Both the position numbers and the translations under genes were made by a program. A DNA stretch of 38,031 nt from the NCBI GenBank assembly GCA_009695275.1, contig SIBF01000020.1, positions 1-38,031 of the forward strand. Reading direction: 5' to 3'. Source of the stretch: Pedosphaera sp. GTDB lineage: Bacteria > Verrucomicrobiota > Verrucomicrobiia > Limisphaerales > F1-12-MAGs170. A model generated the notes under the pieces. That model did no database searches and was not told the DNA's origin. It saw only the letters and a list, made by a program, of their open reading frames with translations. This document shows, piece after piece, positions 29,606 to 38,031 of the stretch (position 1 is its first letter; each line of letters starts with the position of its first letter).

Positions 29606-30220
29606 GTGGCGGAGCAACCAAAGAATAATTTTCAAGGAGGACGCGGTTACCGCCCAGGAGGGCGTCAGGGCGGGCGTCGCGGCGGCAGACCAGGAGATGA
29701 CAAGGGGCAGGATGGCAAGGAAGGGAGCGAACTGACTGAGAAAGTCGTTTTTATCAACCGTTCTTCCAAGGTTGTGAAGGGTGGTCGTCGGTTCAGCTTC
29801 AGCGCGCTAATTGTCGTTGGCGACAAACACGGAAAAGTTGGCCTTGGTCTCGGGAAGGCTGTGGAAGTGGCGGAAGCCATTCGCAAAGGCGGCGACGACG
29901 CGAAAAGGCACATGGTGAAAATCTCTCTCAATGGTCCGACAATTCCCCACGAAGTGCTCTCCAACTTCGGAGGTGCGACTGTACTACTGCGCCCGGCGTC
30001 ACCCGGAACAGGCATCATTGCGGGCAAGACTGTTCGTGCGGTGATCGAGTCCTGCGGCGTCAAGGATGTCTTGAGCAAGTCACTTGGGTCTTCAAACGCC
30101 GCCAACGTTGCCAAGGCTACTCTCGCGGGGCTCCAGAGGCTGCGTCTTAAAGAGGACATTTACAGAGCCCGGGGAATTGCCTTTGTTCCAAAAGCTCCAG
30201 TCGCAGTGGCAGCTGCTTGA
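29606..30220 (+). CDS. rpsE: 30S ribosomal protein S5 with Gly/Arg-rich N-terminal extension
   Basis: [45 protein letters not shown] start. Confidence 0.97.
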   Translation: MAEQPKNNFQGGRGYRPGGRQGGRRGGRPGDDKGQDGKEGSELTEKVVFINRSSKVVKGGRRFSFSALIVVGDKHGKVGLGLGKAVEVAEAIRKGGDDAKRHMVKISLNGPTIPHEVLSNFGGATVLLRPASPGTGIIAGKTVRAVIESCGVKDVLSKSLGSSNAANVAKATLAGLQRLRLKEDIYRARGIAFVPKAPVAVAAA

Positions 30221-30238
30221 TTCAATTTTGATCTGAGT

Positions 30239-30706
30239 ATGCGTTTACACAATCTTAAACCCCGTCCCGGAGCCAAACATCGTCGGAAACGACTTGGCCA
30301 AGGTGAGTCGAGCGGTCATGGAAAAACTTCCGGTCGTGGCGGCAAAGGGCAGACCGCACGTTCCGGCAGTTCCATTCGCATTGGTTTTGAAGGCGGTCAG
30401 ATGCCGCTCATACGTCGTATTCCAAAGCGTGGCTTTAACAATGCCCGACACACCACCCGTTATATAGGTGTGAACCTCGCTTCATTGAATGTCTTTGATG
30501 ATGGTGCTCGCGTGGACGAGACTGCGTTGAGGGCTGTCGGACTTGCGAATGGCCGGTCTGATGGCATCAAAATTCTTGGTAATGGTGAATTGAAAAAGAA
30601 GCTGACGGTGAGTGTGCATGCTTTCAGCGCTTCCGCCAAGGCGAAAATTGAAGGACTCGGTGGAAGCTGCGAAGTGATAAATGCCAAGTCTTCGGCCACG
30701 GTCTAG
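30239..30706 (+). CDS. rplO: 50S ribosomal protein L15
   Basis: MRLHNLKPRPGAKHRRKRLGQGESSGHGKTSGRGGKGQTARSG; GFEGGQMPLIRRIPKRGF. Confidence 0.98.
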   Translation: MRLHNLKPRPGAKHRRKRLGQGESSGHGKTSGRGGKGQTARSGSSIRIGFEGGQMPLIRRIPKRGFNNARHTTRYIGVNLASLNVFDDGARVDETALRAVGLANGRSDGIKILGNGELKKKLTVSVHAFSASAKAKIEGLGGSCEVINAKSSATV

Positions 30707-30718
30707 AGTTGATTCTCC

Positions 30719-32101
30719 ATGCTAGCCGTCATCGTCAACACATTTTCCAACTGCTTCAAGATTCCTGAGTTGAAGTCGAGGATCATCTTCACACTGCTTG
30801 TGCTGGGAATCTGCCGGGTCATAGCCTGGGTTCCAGTTCCCGGTCTTGAGGTAAGTCTTCTCAAAGATTTCCTCATGAGCAGTGCGAGCAAACAAGCGGA
30901 AGGCAATTCCCTGATTGCAATGTACGGCATGTTCACCGGCGGAGCCTTGCAGAACTGTGCCGTTGGCGCTCTCGGGATCATGCCCTACATCACCGCCACT
31001 ATCATCATTCAATTGATGACCGCCTTCGTGCCAACTTTGAGCAAGCTGGCGCGTGAAGAAGGTGGACGATCCAAAATAGTGCAATATGGGCGTTACCTGA
31101 CGGTACTCCTTTGTTTTGGTCATGGAACAATCATGACCTTGGGTTGGGAGAAACCGGAGGCAATGTTTAGCGGTTTCCAAGAGCAGTTGGTGATGAATCC
31201 TGGCTGGTGGTATCGTATTCAGACCGTTCTTGTTCTTACAACGGGAACCATGCTGCTGATGTGGTTGGGGGAACAGATAACTGAGCGCGGCATCGGTAAC
31301 GGAATTTCTCTCGTCATCATGATCGGCATCATCGCCGATATGCCCTCCGCAGCGCAGTCCGTAGTATTGATGTTCAATCCACCTGAAGGAACTCCATCAA
31401 ACTTCAATCTGTTTCACGCCATTGCACTGCTCATGTTGCTGGGAGCTGTAGTCGCGGGCGTGATTGCGGTGACGCAAGCACAGCGAAAGATTCCGGTTCA
31501 GTACGCCCAGCGCGCTGTCGGACGCAAGGTTTATGCAGGCAGCAGTTCATTCATGCCGTTGCGTGTGAATTATGCCGGTGTAATGCCCATTATCTTTGCA
31601 CAAGCGATTCTGATGTTCCCAGCCATGATACTTTTGAAACTTGGTCAGCTTTACAACATCAAGTTCTTTGAGGAGTTGGGTAGAGGTTTGGATCGTGGAA
31701 ACCTAGTTTACTACGTCTTATATGCCCTCATGATCCTGTTTTTCTCCTATTTTTGGGTCGCGACGCAGTTCAATGAATTGCAAATTGCGGACGACCTCAA
31801 GAAGTATGGAGGTTATATTCCTGGGGTTCGTCCCGGCCAAGCTACAAGCGATTTCTTACATCGAGCAATGAGCCGGATCACGTTAGCCGGGGCAATATTT
31901 TTGACAGTAATAGCTGTGATTCCGATGTTGCTTGGGCAGTTCTTTAACATCAATTTCAAGGTTTCCCAGTTCTTCGGCGGAACGAGCATGTTGATTGCGG
32001 TGGGCGTGATGCTAGACACGATGAGGCAGATGGAATCGCACCTTTTGATGCGCCATTATGATGGGTTTCTTAAGAAAGGGCGGATCAAGGGTCGATTCTG
32101 A
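30719..32101 (+). CDS. secY: Preprotein translocase subunit SecY
   Basis: IFTLLVLGICRVIAWVPVPG; GIMPYITATIIIQLM; ITERGIGNGISLVIMIGI; IPVQYAQR; PGVRPGQATSDFL. Confidence 0.98.
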   Translation: MLAVIVNTFSNCFKIPELKSRIIFTLLVLGICRVIAWVPVPGLEVSLLKDFLMSSASKQAEGNSLIAMYGMFTGGALQNCAVGALGIMPYITATIIIQLMTAFVPTLSKLAREEGGRSKIVQYGRYLTVLLCFGHGTIMTLGWEKPEAMFSGFQEQLVMNPGWWYRIQTVLVLTTGTMLLMWLGEQITERGIGNGISLVIMIGIIADMPSAAQSVVLMFNPPEGTPSNFNLFHAIALLMLLGAVVAGVIAVTQAQRKIPVQYAQRAVGRKVYAGSSSFMPLRVNYAGVMPIIFAQAILMFPAMILLKLGQLYNIKFFEELGRGLDRGNLVYYVLYALMILFFSYFWVATQFNELQIADDLKKYGGYIPGVRPGQATSDFLHRAMSRITLAGAIFLTVIAVIPMLLGQFFNINFKVSQFFGGTSMLIAVGVMLDTMRQMESHLLMRHYDGFLKKGRIKGRF

Positions 32102-32149
32102 GCTGGATGAGTCGGTGCCGTGGTATTCCGGCAGTTGGCTTGTTTGGCC

Positions 32150-32926
32150 ATGATCATTCTCAAGAACGAACGGGAAATCGAAGTGATGAGGGAGGCTGGC
32201 GGGGTTGCGGCTAATGTTTTAGCGAGTGTTTGCAACTGGATACAGCCAGGGGTCACGACGAAGGACGTTGACGAATATGCGGCGTTGCTCATCAAAGAGC
32301 ATGGCGCAAAGAGCGCATTTCTTGGATACAAGAAGTATCCGTGCCACCTTTGTCTGTCAGTGAACGAGCAAGTCGTACACGGATTGGCAAATGGCCGGAT
32401 TTTGCAATTTGGGGACATAGTGAGCATAGATGTTGGGGTTTTGTATCGAGGCTACATAGGTGATACGGCAAGGACGGCGGCGGTCGGCGGATGCGGCGTC
32501 CTTGAACAAAAACTGATGGATGTCACGGAACGAGCACTTTACGAAGGGATCAATCAGGCAGTTTCAGGCAATCGAGTGTCTGACGTATCTCGTGCTATAC
32601 AGAATTACGTCGAGGGAAACGGTTTCAGTGTAGTTCGGGAATTTGTAGGGCACGGGGTAGGCAAGACAATGCACGAAGATCCGCAAATTCCAAATTATGT
32701 GGAGAACAAGCCATCTCCGAAGCTGCGGCCCGGGATGACCTTGGCCATCGAACCGATGGTTAACGCAGGTGCGCCTGCTGTGGAAATTTTGAGAGATGGC
32801 TGGACAGTGGTAACGAAGGACGGCAAACCTTCAGCCCATTTTGAGCATACGGTATTGATTACGGAAACCGAACCTGAGATTCTAACGTGCCTGGAGAAGC
32901 GGCCATTGAAACTGAAGGTCGGGTGA
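32150..32926 (+). CDS. map: Type I methionine aminopeptidase
   Basis: [87 protein letters not shown]. Confidence 0.97.
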   Translation: MIILKNEREIEVMREAGGVAANVLASVCNWIQPGVTTKDVDEYAALLIKEHGAKSAFLGYKKYPCHLCLSVNEQVVHGLANGRILQFGDIVSIDVGVLYRGYIGDTARTAAVGGCGVLEQKLMDVTERALYEGINQAVSGNRVSDVSRAIQNYVEGNGFSVVREFVGHGVGKTMHEDPQIPNYVENKPSPKLRPGMTLAIEPMVNAGAPAVEILRDGWTVVTKDGKPSAHFEHTVLITETEPEILTCLEKRPLKLKVG

Positions 32927-33105
32927 TCGAGGTTCTATCGAACAAAGTGTTCCGGGTGGAACTTTCGAATGGGCATCGGCTGCTCGCACATGTCTCGGGC
33001 AGGATGCGGCTGAGTTTTGTAAAGATTACATTAGGTGACCTGGTCACTGTGGAGATGTCGCCATACGATTTGTCAACGGGCCGGATTGCAGATAAAGAAA
33101 CATAA
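32887..33105 (+). CDS. infA: Translation initiation factor IF-1
   Basis: GTG start inside map; [63 protein letters not shown]. Confidence 0.96.
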   Translation: MPGEAAIETEGRVIEVLSNKVFRVELSNGHRLLAHVSGRMRLSFVKITLGDLVTVEMSPYDLSTGRIADKET

Positions 33106-33110
33106 GAAAC

Positions 33111-33224
33111 ATGAAAGTTCGCGCATCAGTAAAGAGGCTTTGCGAAAACTGCAAAGTTATCAAGCGGAAGGGCGTCATCCGCGTCATTTGCTCCAATGCC
33201 CGCCACAAGCAACGGCAGGGCTAA
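33111..33224 (+). CDS. rpmJ: 50S ribosomal protein L36 (missing from the ORF track, 37 aa)
   Basis: My translation: [37 protein letters not shown], with C-x2-C...C-x4-H zinc ligands; positioned between infA and rpsM as in many bacteria. Confidence 0.97.
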   Translation: MKVRASVKRLCENCKVIKRKGVIRVICSNARHKQRQG

Positions 33225-33239
33225 TACACACAATTTTTT

Positions 33240-33635
33240 ATGGCACGAATTATAGGTGTTGATATTCCAGGCGAGAAACGGATCGATATAGCCCTTCGCT
33301 ATATTTATGGCATTGGGCCTGTAAACGCGAAAGAGATCCTTGCGAAGGCTCAGATCGATTCTTCGATCCGTGCCAAGGATTTGGACGAGCAGCAGCTTTC
33401 GCAGATCGTCCATGCGATTCAGGATGGAAAGTACGTGATTGAGGGCGATCTCCGGCGGGAGGTTGGCATGAATCTGAAACGCCTTCAGGGTATCAAGTGC
33501 TATCGAGGTGTCCGACATTTGCGCGGTCTCCCAGTGCGAGGGCAGCGTACCTCCACCAATGCCCGAACACGAAAAGGTCCTCGAAAGACGGTGGGAGTGC
33601 AGCGCAATCCAAATGCAAAAACTGGCATCCACTAG
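33240..33635 (+). CDS. rpsM: 30S ribosomal protein S13
   Basis: [50 protein letters not shown]. Confidence 0.98.
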   Translation: MARIIGVDIPGEKRIDIALRYIYGIGPVNAKEILAKAQIDSSIRAKDLDEQQLSQIVHAIQDGKYVIEGDLRREVGMNLKRLQGIKCYRGVRHLRGLPVRGQRTSTNARTRKGPRKTVGVQRNPNAKTGIH

Positions 33636-33669
33636 GAAGCTGTTGATAATCATTTAACTTTTCATCGCA

Positions 33670-34302
33670 ATGGCTGAAGAAACAAAACCCAAAAAGGCTC
33701 CCGCAAAAAAGGAAACAAAGCCGGTCGCCGACGCCGACAACGCTGTTGAGCAGGCTCCTGAGAAACCTGCGAGCGCAGAGACTAAGAAAGCTCCTGTCAA
33801 GAAGGGCCCAACATTGGAAGCAGGCGGAACCGGTGCGAAACCGGCAGAGTCAACTGCTCCGCCAGTACCTCAGGCTGCATCAGCGCCGACCGCTGCTGAA
33901 TTGCTTGGTGATGACGCGGCTTCCAAAAAGATCGTCAAGGCCAAGGGATCCAAGAATATCGCTGTCGGTGTTGCGAATATTCTGGCGACCTTCAACAATA
34001 CCTTGGTGTCCATCACTGACATGCAAGGCAATGTGCTTGGATGGTCCAGTGCCGGCAAAGTGGGGTTCAAAGGTTCCCGAAAGAGCACCGCTTTTGCGGC
34101 CCAGCAAGTGGCGCAAGACGCGGCACGGCAAGCGATGGCCCACGGGATGCGTGAGGTCGAAATAAAAGTTCGTGGACCAGGTTCCGGCCGGGAATCCGCC
34201 ATTCGTGCGCTACAGGCGATCGGCTTGGAAATCACCGCGATAAAGGATTGCACTCCGGTGCCTCACAATGGTTGCCGCCCGCGCAAGAAGCGCCGCGTCT
34301 AA
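33670..34302 (+). CDS. rpsK: 30S ribosomal protein S11 with long N-terminal extension
   Basis: [60 protein letters not shown]. Confidence 0.97.
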   Translation: MAEETKPKKAPAKKETKPVADADNAVEQAPEKPASAETKKAPVKKGPTLEAGGTGAKPAESTAPPVPQAASAPTAAELLGDDAASKKIVKAKGSKNIAVGVANILATFNNTLVSITDMQGNVLGWSSAGKVGFKGSRKSTAFAAQQVAQDAARQAMAHGMREVEIKVRGPGSGRESAIRALQAIGLEITAIKDCTPVPHNGCRPRKKRRV

Positions 34303-34341
34303 TGCATTTCAACTCAAATTTCTAATTTGAACTCATAAGGT

Positions 34342-34953
34342 ATGGCTCGATATACAGGTCCTCGTGTTCGCATCAGTCGGCGATTTAATGCCCCGATCTT
34401 CGGCCCGTCCAAGTATTTGGAACGAAAAAACTACGGCCCGGGTGTTCATGGCCCAAAGTCGTCCCGCCGCAAAACCACCGATTATGGTCTCGGTTTGATT
34501 GAGAAGCAAAAACTCCGATACTACTACGGACTTCAGGAGCGCCAGTTCCGCGGCATTTATGAGCGCGCACTCCGTCGTCGAGGTGTCACTGGCGAGACGA
34601 TGCTTCAAATACTGGAGACACGTCTGGACAATCTCGTGTTCCACTTGGGCTTCTCCAACACTCGGGCTGGAGCGAGACAAATGGTTAACCACGGTCACAT
34701 CAAAGTTAATGGCCGAAAAGTCAGTATTCCATCGTTTGCGGTGAAGGTGAACGATGTGATTGAATTGAAGGACACCAATGTTGCGCGCCAGATGGCGACG
34801 AAGGGATTGGAGATTTCAACCAGCCGCGCCGTTCCGGACTGGCTGACATTGGAAAGGGATGTGTTCAAAGGAACTTTGGTGCGTGTGCCGACGCGTGATG
34901 AGATCCAGCCCATCGCGAACGTGCAAACCGTCGTTGAATTTTATTCCCGCTAA
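34342..34953 (+). CDS. rpsD: 30S ribosomal protein S4
   Basis: MARYTGPRVRISRRF; LETRLDNLVFHLGFSNTRAGARQMVNHGHIKVNGRKVSIPS. Confidence 0.98.
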   Translation: MARYTGPRVRISRRFNAPIFGPSKYLERKNYGPGVHGPKSSRRKTTDYGLGLIEKQKLRYYYGLQERQFRGIYERALRRRGVTGETMLQILETRLDNLVFHLGFSNTRAGARQMVNHGHIKVNGRKVSIPSFAVKVNDVIELKDTNVARQMATKGLEISTSRAVPDWLTLERDVFKGTLVRVPTRDEIQPIANVQTVVEFYSR

Positions 34954-34966
34954 GAGACTGAAACTC

Positions 34967-34983
34967 GTCCCGAATTTCGGGAC
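34967..34983 (+). promoter_or_regulatory. Short perfect hairpin in the rpsD-rpoA spacer
   Basis: GTCCCGA-ATT-TCGGGAC, 7-bp stem, 3-nt loop, no U-run. Confidence 0.5.
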
Positions 34984-35058
34984 CAAACAATTACACGGGC
35001 TTGGTGCGCTGTCGGGAATCAGTGGCCGGGTCAGATAAAAATTGTTGAAAGGAACCCA

Positions 35059-36066
35059 ATGCCAGTACGTCTAGGTCGGTTTGAAATGCCCAAGAGGTTG
35101 ACCAAGGAAGAGTCAACTGCCACAGAAACTTACGCCAAGTTCGTCGCCGAGCCGTTTGAAACCGGCTACGGCCATACCATTGGCAACTCGCTCCGCCGTG
35201 TGCTGCTCTCTTCACTTGAGGGAGCGGCCATCACTTCAATCAAGGTTGACGGAGCGATGCACGAATTCACCACCATTGATGGAGTGGTCGAGGATGTCAC
35301 CGACATCATCCTTAACCTTAAAAAGATCCTCTTCAAAGCCCACTCCCGCGAGCCGCAGACGATCATGCTCTCGGCTCACAAAGACGGGGCGGTCACTGCT
35401 GCGGACATCAAACTTAATCAGAATCTCGAAATCGTAAACCCCAAGCAGCACATCTGCACCCTCGACAAGAAGAAGAAGTTCGAGATGGAACTCGAAGTCA
35501 AAGTTGGGCGTGGATTCCTCGCTGGTAACGAGAACAAGAAGCCCGATCAGGCGATTGGCGTTATTGCCATCGATTCATTGTTCTCCCCCGTGACGCGTGT
35601 TCGTTACAACGTCGAGAGTGCCCGCGTCGGGCAACGCACAGATTATGACCGCTTGATCCTGGATATTTGGACAGATGGACGCATTTCCCCGGATGACGCA
35701 CTGACCCAGACCTCTGCCATCTTGCAGCATCATCTCGATGTATTCGTCGGCTACGACAAGAATGCCATCGAATTTGAGGAGGTCGCTGACAAACAGGACG
35801 ACGAGAAGTCGAAGATGAAGAAACTTCTCAACATGAGTGTCAACGAGATCGAATTGAGCGTCCGGGCTGCCAACTGCCTGAACAATGCGAACATCACCAC
35901 GGTCGGTCAATTGGCCATGAAAACCGAGGCGGAGATGCTCAAGTATCGGAACTTTGGAAAGAAATCTCTGAACGAGATCAAAGAGAAGCTCACCAGCCTC
36001 GGCCTGACGCTGGGAATGAACATCGATCCAGTACTGCTTGAAGCGCCCAAGGAAGAGAAGGCCTAA
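35059..36066 (+). CDS. rpoA: DNA-directed RNA polymerase subunit alpha
   Basis: FEPFETGYGHTIGNSLRRVLLSSLEGAAITSIKVDGA-type N-terminal domain; alpha-CTD MSVNEIELSVRAANCLNNANITTVGQLAMKTEAEMLKYRNFGKKSLNEIKEKL. Confidence 0.98.
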   Translation: MPVRLGRFEMPKRLTKEESTATETYAKFVAEPFETGYGHTIGNSLRRVLLSSLEGAAITSIKVDGAMHEFTTIDGVVEDVTDIILNLKKILFKAHSREPQTIMLSAHKDGAVTAADIKLNQNLEIVNPKQHICTLDKKKKFEMELEVKVGRGFLAGNENKKPDQAIGVIAIDSLFSPVTRVRYNVESARVGQRTDYDRLILDIWTDGRISPDDALTQTSAILQHHLDVFVGYDKNAIEFEEVADKQDDEKSKMKKLLNMSVNEIELSVRAANCLNNANITTVGQLAMKTEAEMLKYRNFGKKSLNEIKEKLTSLGLTLGMNIDPVLLEAPKEEKA

Positions 36067-36077
36067 GGAAGATTCCC

Positions 36078-36551
36078 ATGCGACACCAGAAGAGAACCGC
36101 TAAACTCGGCCGCACCGGCACCCATCGCAATGCGATGTTGGCAAACATGGTGTGCAGCCTGATCACTCATAAACGAATTACGACCACACTGGCCAAAGCG
36201 AAGGCTGTTCGCCCCGTGGCAGAGAAGTTGGTAACGCTTGGCAAACGTGGAACCATCCACGCGCGTCGGCTTGCCGCATCCAAGTTGAAGTATAACAGCA
36301 AACGGATGCTGGGATCCAAGGAGGAGGTCGCGGCTGCGCGGAAGAGCGATGTTATTCGCGTCCTGTTCGACGAGATTGCGCCTGTCTTCAAAGACCGCCC
36401 CGGTGGCTACACACGTATCATCAAGATGCACCAGCGTCAGGGAGATTCCGCCGCGCTAGCCATCTTGGAATGGGTCGAGTTGCCGAGTTCAGCCCCTACT
36501 GAAACTGCCACGACCAATCCGACTGCCGCTCCAGAAGGAGAAAAAAAGTAG
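36078..36551 (+). CDS. rplQ: 50S ribosomal protein L17
   Basis: MRHQKRTAKLGRTGTHRNAMLANMVCSLITHKRITTTLAKAK; DRPGGYTRIIK. Confidence 0.97.
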   Translation: MRHQKRTAKLGRTGTHRNAMLANMVCSLITHKRITTTLAKAKAVRPVAEKLVTLGKRGTIHARRLAASKLKYNSKRMLGSKEEVAAARKSDVIRVLFDEIAPVFKDRPGGYTRIIKMHQRQGDSAALAILEWVELPSSAPTETATTNPTAAPEGEKK

Positions 36552-36581
36552 TCGCCGAATAGCTTTCAACAATTCAACCGG

Positions 36582-36617
36582 ACAAGGCCCGTTCTTACCG
36601 AACGGGCCTTGTGCTTT
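36582..36617 (+). terminator. Rho-independent terminator of the ribosomal operon
   Basis: Perfect 12-bp stem CAAGGCCCGTTC/GAACGGGCCTTG (36582-36593/36599-36610), loop TTACC, followed by TGCTTTT. Confidence 0.92.
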
Positions 36618-36912
36618 TCGGTATTGATGTATTGGCACTTTTCTCATGACGTAAAACGGCAACAAAACTGTGATAAATGCTCTTGCATGCATCCGGTGAG
36701 GATGCTTCTCTCGGCACATTCCTGACGGTTTATGCAAGCGTTACGTCTTTTGTGTCCTGTTGAGAGAAGCACTGTCGTGCTGTACCCCTGTCATTTCTCT
36801 CCACGATCCCATTGGCCTTGGTTCGGTCCGAGTGATGCGTTTGCGTGTCCGCCAGTTTCCCGCACGCCTACTCGATCCAGTAACGGTGCTTGTGTGGAGT
36901 TGTGGAGGGGAA

Positions 36913-37962
36913 GTGAAATGTAAGAGTCAAATTTGTCTTTCATCCGGGCGGTCTACGGCTGGGAAACTTTCCCGGCGGAACTGGCTCGCGTGTTGGTTTC
37001 TACTTGGTTTCATGACTTCGCTATTGTCCGTCAGTGGGCAGAAGCTGCATTTGGAGATTGAACCGGTTTGGCGGGCCGCTCCTCTGAGCTTTGGCCGTGA
37101 AGTCTCGGGTTGGCAAGGGAAGCGGCTTTCCATCAGCCGACTGGACGGGCTGCTATCTCAACTGGCGATTCAACGCGTGGATGGGACATGGCAGGAGTCG
37201 GATAAGTGGCAAGTCTTTCTCTGCGCAAAAACCGGGCGACTCACCGCCGTCGCCGACGGCCTTCCTGCGGAGGAATTCAAGGCGATACGCTTCCGGGTGG
37301 GATTGGATTCGACGACGGACGCGAGCCTTCCAGAGCAGTGGCCGGCCGGGCATTCGTTGAATCCGGACGTCTGCGGTTTGCACTGGGGTTGGAGTTCAGG
37401 TTACGTGTTCCTGGCCATCGAGGGGCACTGGACGTCGGCATCGGGCAAGATCAGCGGGTTCTCCTACCATCTGGCGGGTCCTGTGAAGCCGATGTGGGTC
37501 GAACTTCCCGCCAAGTTCTCGGGCGCTCAACCCACCACACTTCGCCTGGCCATGGATGTCGCTGAGATTTTGTCCGATGGGAAAATCCTGCATGAATCGT
37601 CATCCACCCACTCGCGCGAAGGCGATACGTTGGCTTCCGAGTTAAAGGATCGAGTTCCACGCTCATTTAGGGTAGCGAGCGTTAGAAAAGATCTGTACCA
37701 GCTTCCGAACGTAGCGGAGCCGGTGCCGCAATCTCCACCTGAGGGAGCCACTCCCCTTCGTCTCACCATCTCGGATCGACTGCCCAAAGTTAAACTGCCG
37801 TCAGACAATCCGCTGACTGTCGAAGGGGTGGAATTGGGTCGGCGGTTGTTTCATGATTCCAGGCTTTCCCGGAACGACACTCTATCCTCAGAAATCCTGA
37901 CTTGTAGGGAGAAAAGGAAAGGGGTTCGTGGAAGAAGGAAGAGCCTGAGGTGCGGGGGATGA
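36913..37962 (+). CDS. MbnP-like protein followed by the start of a cytochrome c peroxidase (MbnH/MauG-like) domain; apparently truncated
   Basis: GTG 36913 preceded by GGAGGGG; LHLEIEPVWRAAPLSF...LSISRLDGLLSQLAIQ and CGLHWGWSSGYVFLAIEGHW resemble MbnP; DNPLTVEGVELGRRLFHDSRLSRNDTLS resembles the peroxidase N-terminus but CxxCH does not follow. Confidence 0.6.
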   Translation: MKCKSQICLSSGRSTAGKLSRRNWLACWFLLGFMTSLLSVSGQKLHLEIEPVWRAAPLSFGREVSGWQGKRLSISRLDGLLSQLAIQRVDGTWQESDKWQVFLCAKTGRLTAVADGLPAEEFKAIRFRVGLDSTTDASLPEQWPAGHSLNPDVCGLHWGWSSGYVFLAIEGHWTSASGKISGFSYHLAGPVKPMWVELPAKFSGAQPTTLRLAMDVAEILSDGKILHESSSTHSREGDTLASELKDRVPRSFRVASVRKDLYQLPNVAEPVPQSPPEGATPLRLTISDRLPKVKLPSDNPLTVEGVELGRRLFHDSRLSRNDTLSSEILTCREKRKGVRGRRKSLRCGG

Positions 37963-38031
37963 GCTGGAAGCGGATGGCTTGCTTGAGATGAAATTGGGCA
38001 CAAAGATCGGGCTATGCCTCAAGCGCAGTTG

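Noticed and set aside
1-38031. CRISPR arrays, tRNA or rRNA genes
   Set aside because: No regularly spaced direct repeats and no recognisable tRNA or rRNA sequence were seen by eye; a tRNAscan/Infernal run would be needed to be certain.

Overview
The window looks like a bacterial chromosome segment. Gene content (prepilin-type proteins, CotH, MbnP-like protein, DUF5069) suggests Verrucomicrobiota, but this is inference. The left ~23 kb holds scattered single genes: PhyH-type dioxygenase, proC, AI-2E transporter, two-PDZ HtrA/Deg protease, class I aminotransferase, a secreted-protein ORF split by one in-frame TAG, CotH-like protein, an MBOAT/SGNH pair, a prepilin-like protein, a C39-like secreted protein, a decayed Ser/Thr kinase, an MFS transporter, a 2-oxoacid dehydrogenase E1beta-E2 pair, an L-fuconate dehydratase-like enolase and a DUF5069 protein. 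The right ~13 kb is a ribosomal protein/secY/map/infA/rpoA operon running rplB to rplQ, closed by a strong terminator, followed by an MbnP-like/cytochrome-c-peroxidase reading frame that breaks just before the expected heme motif. The best non-coding observations are a 109-bp MITE-like element (24-bp TIRs, exact 10-bp flanking direct repeat) at 3315-3443 and a 106-bp structured repeat with perfect 16-bp arms at 22534-22639. I did not find convincing evidence for a wholly new multi-gene system. All family calls were made by eye, without database searches.
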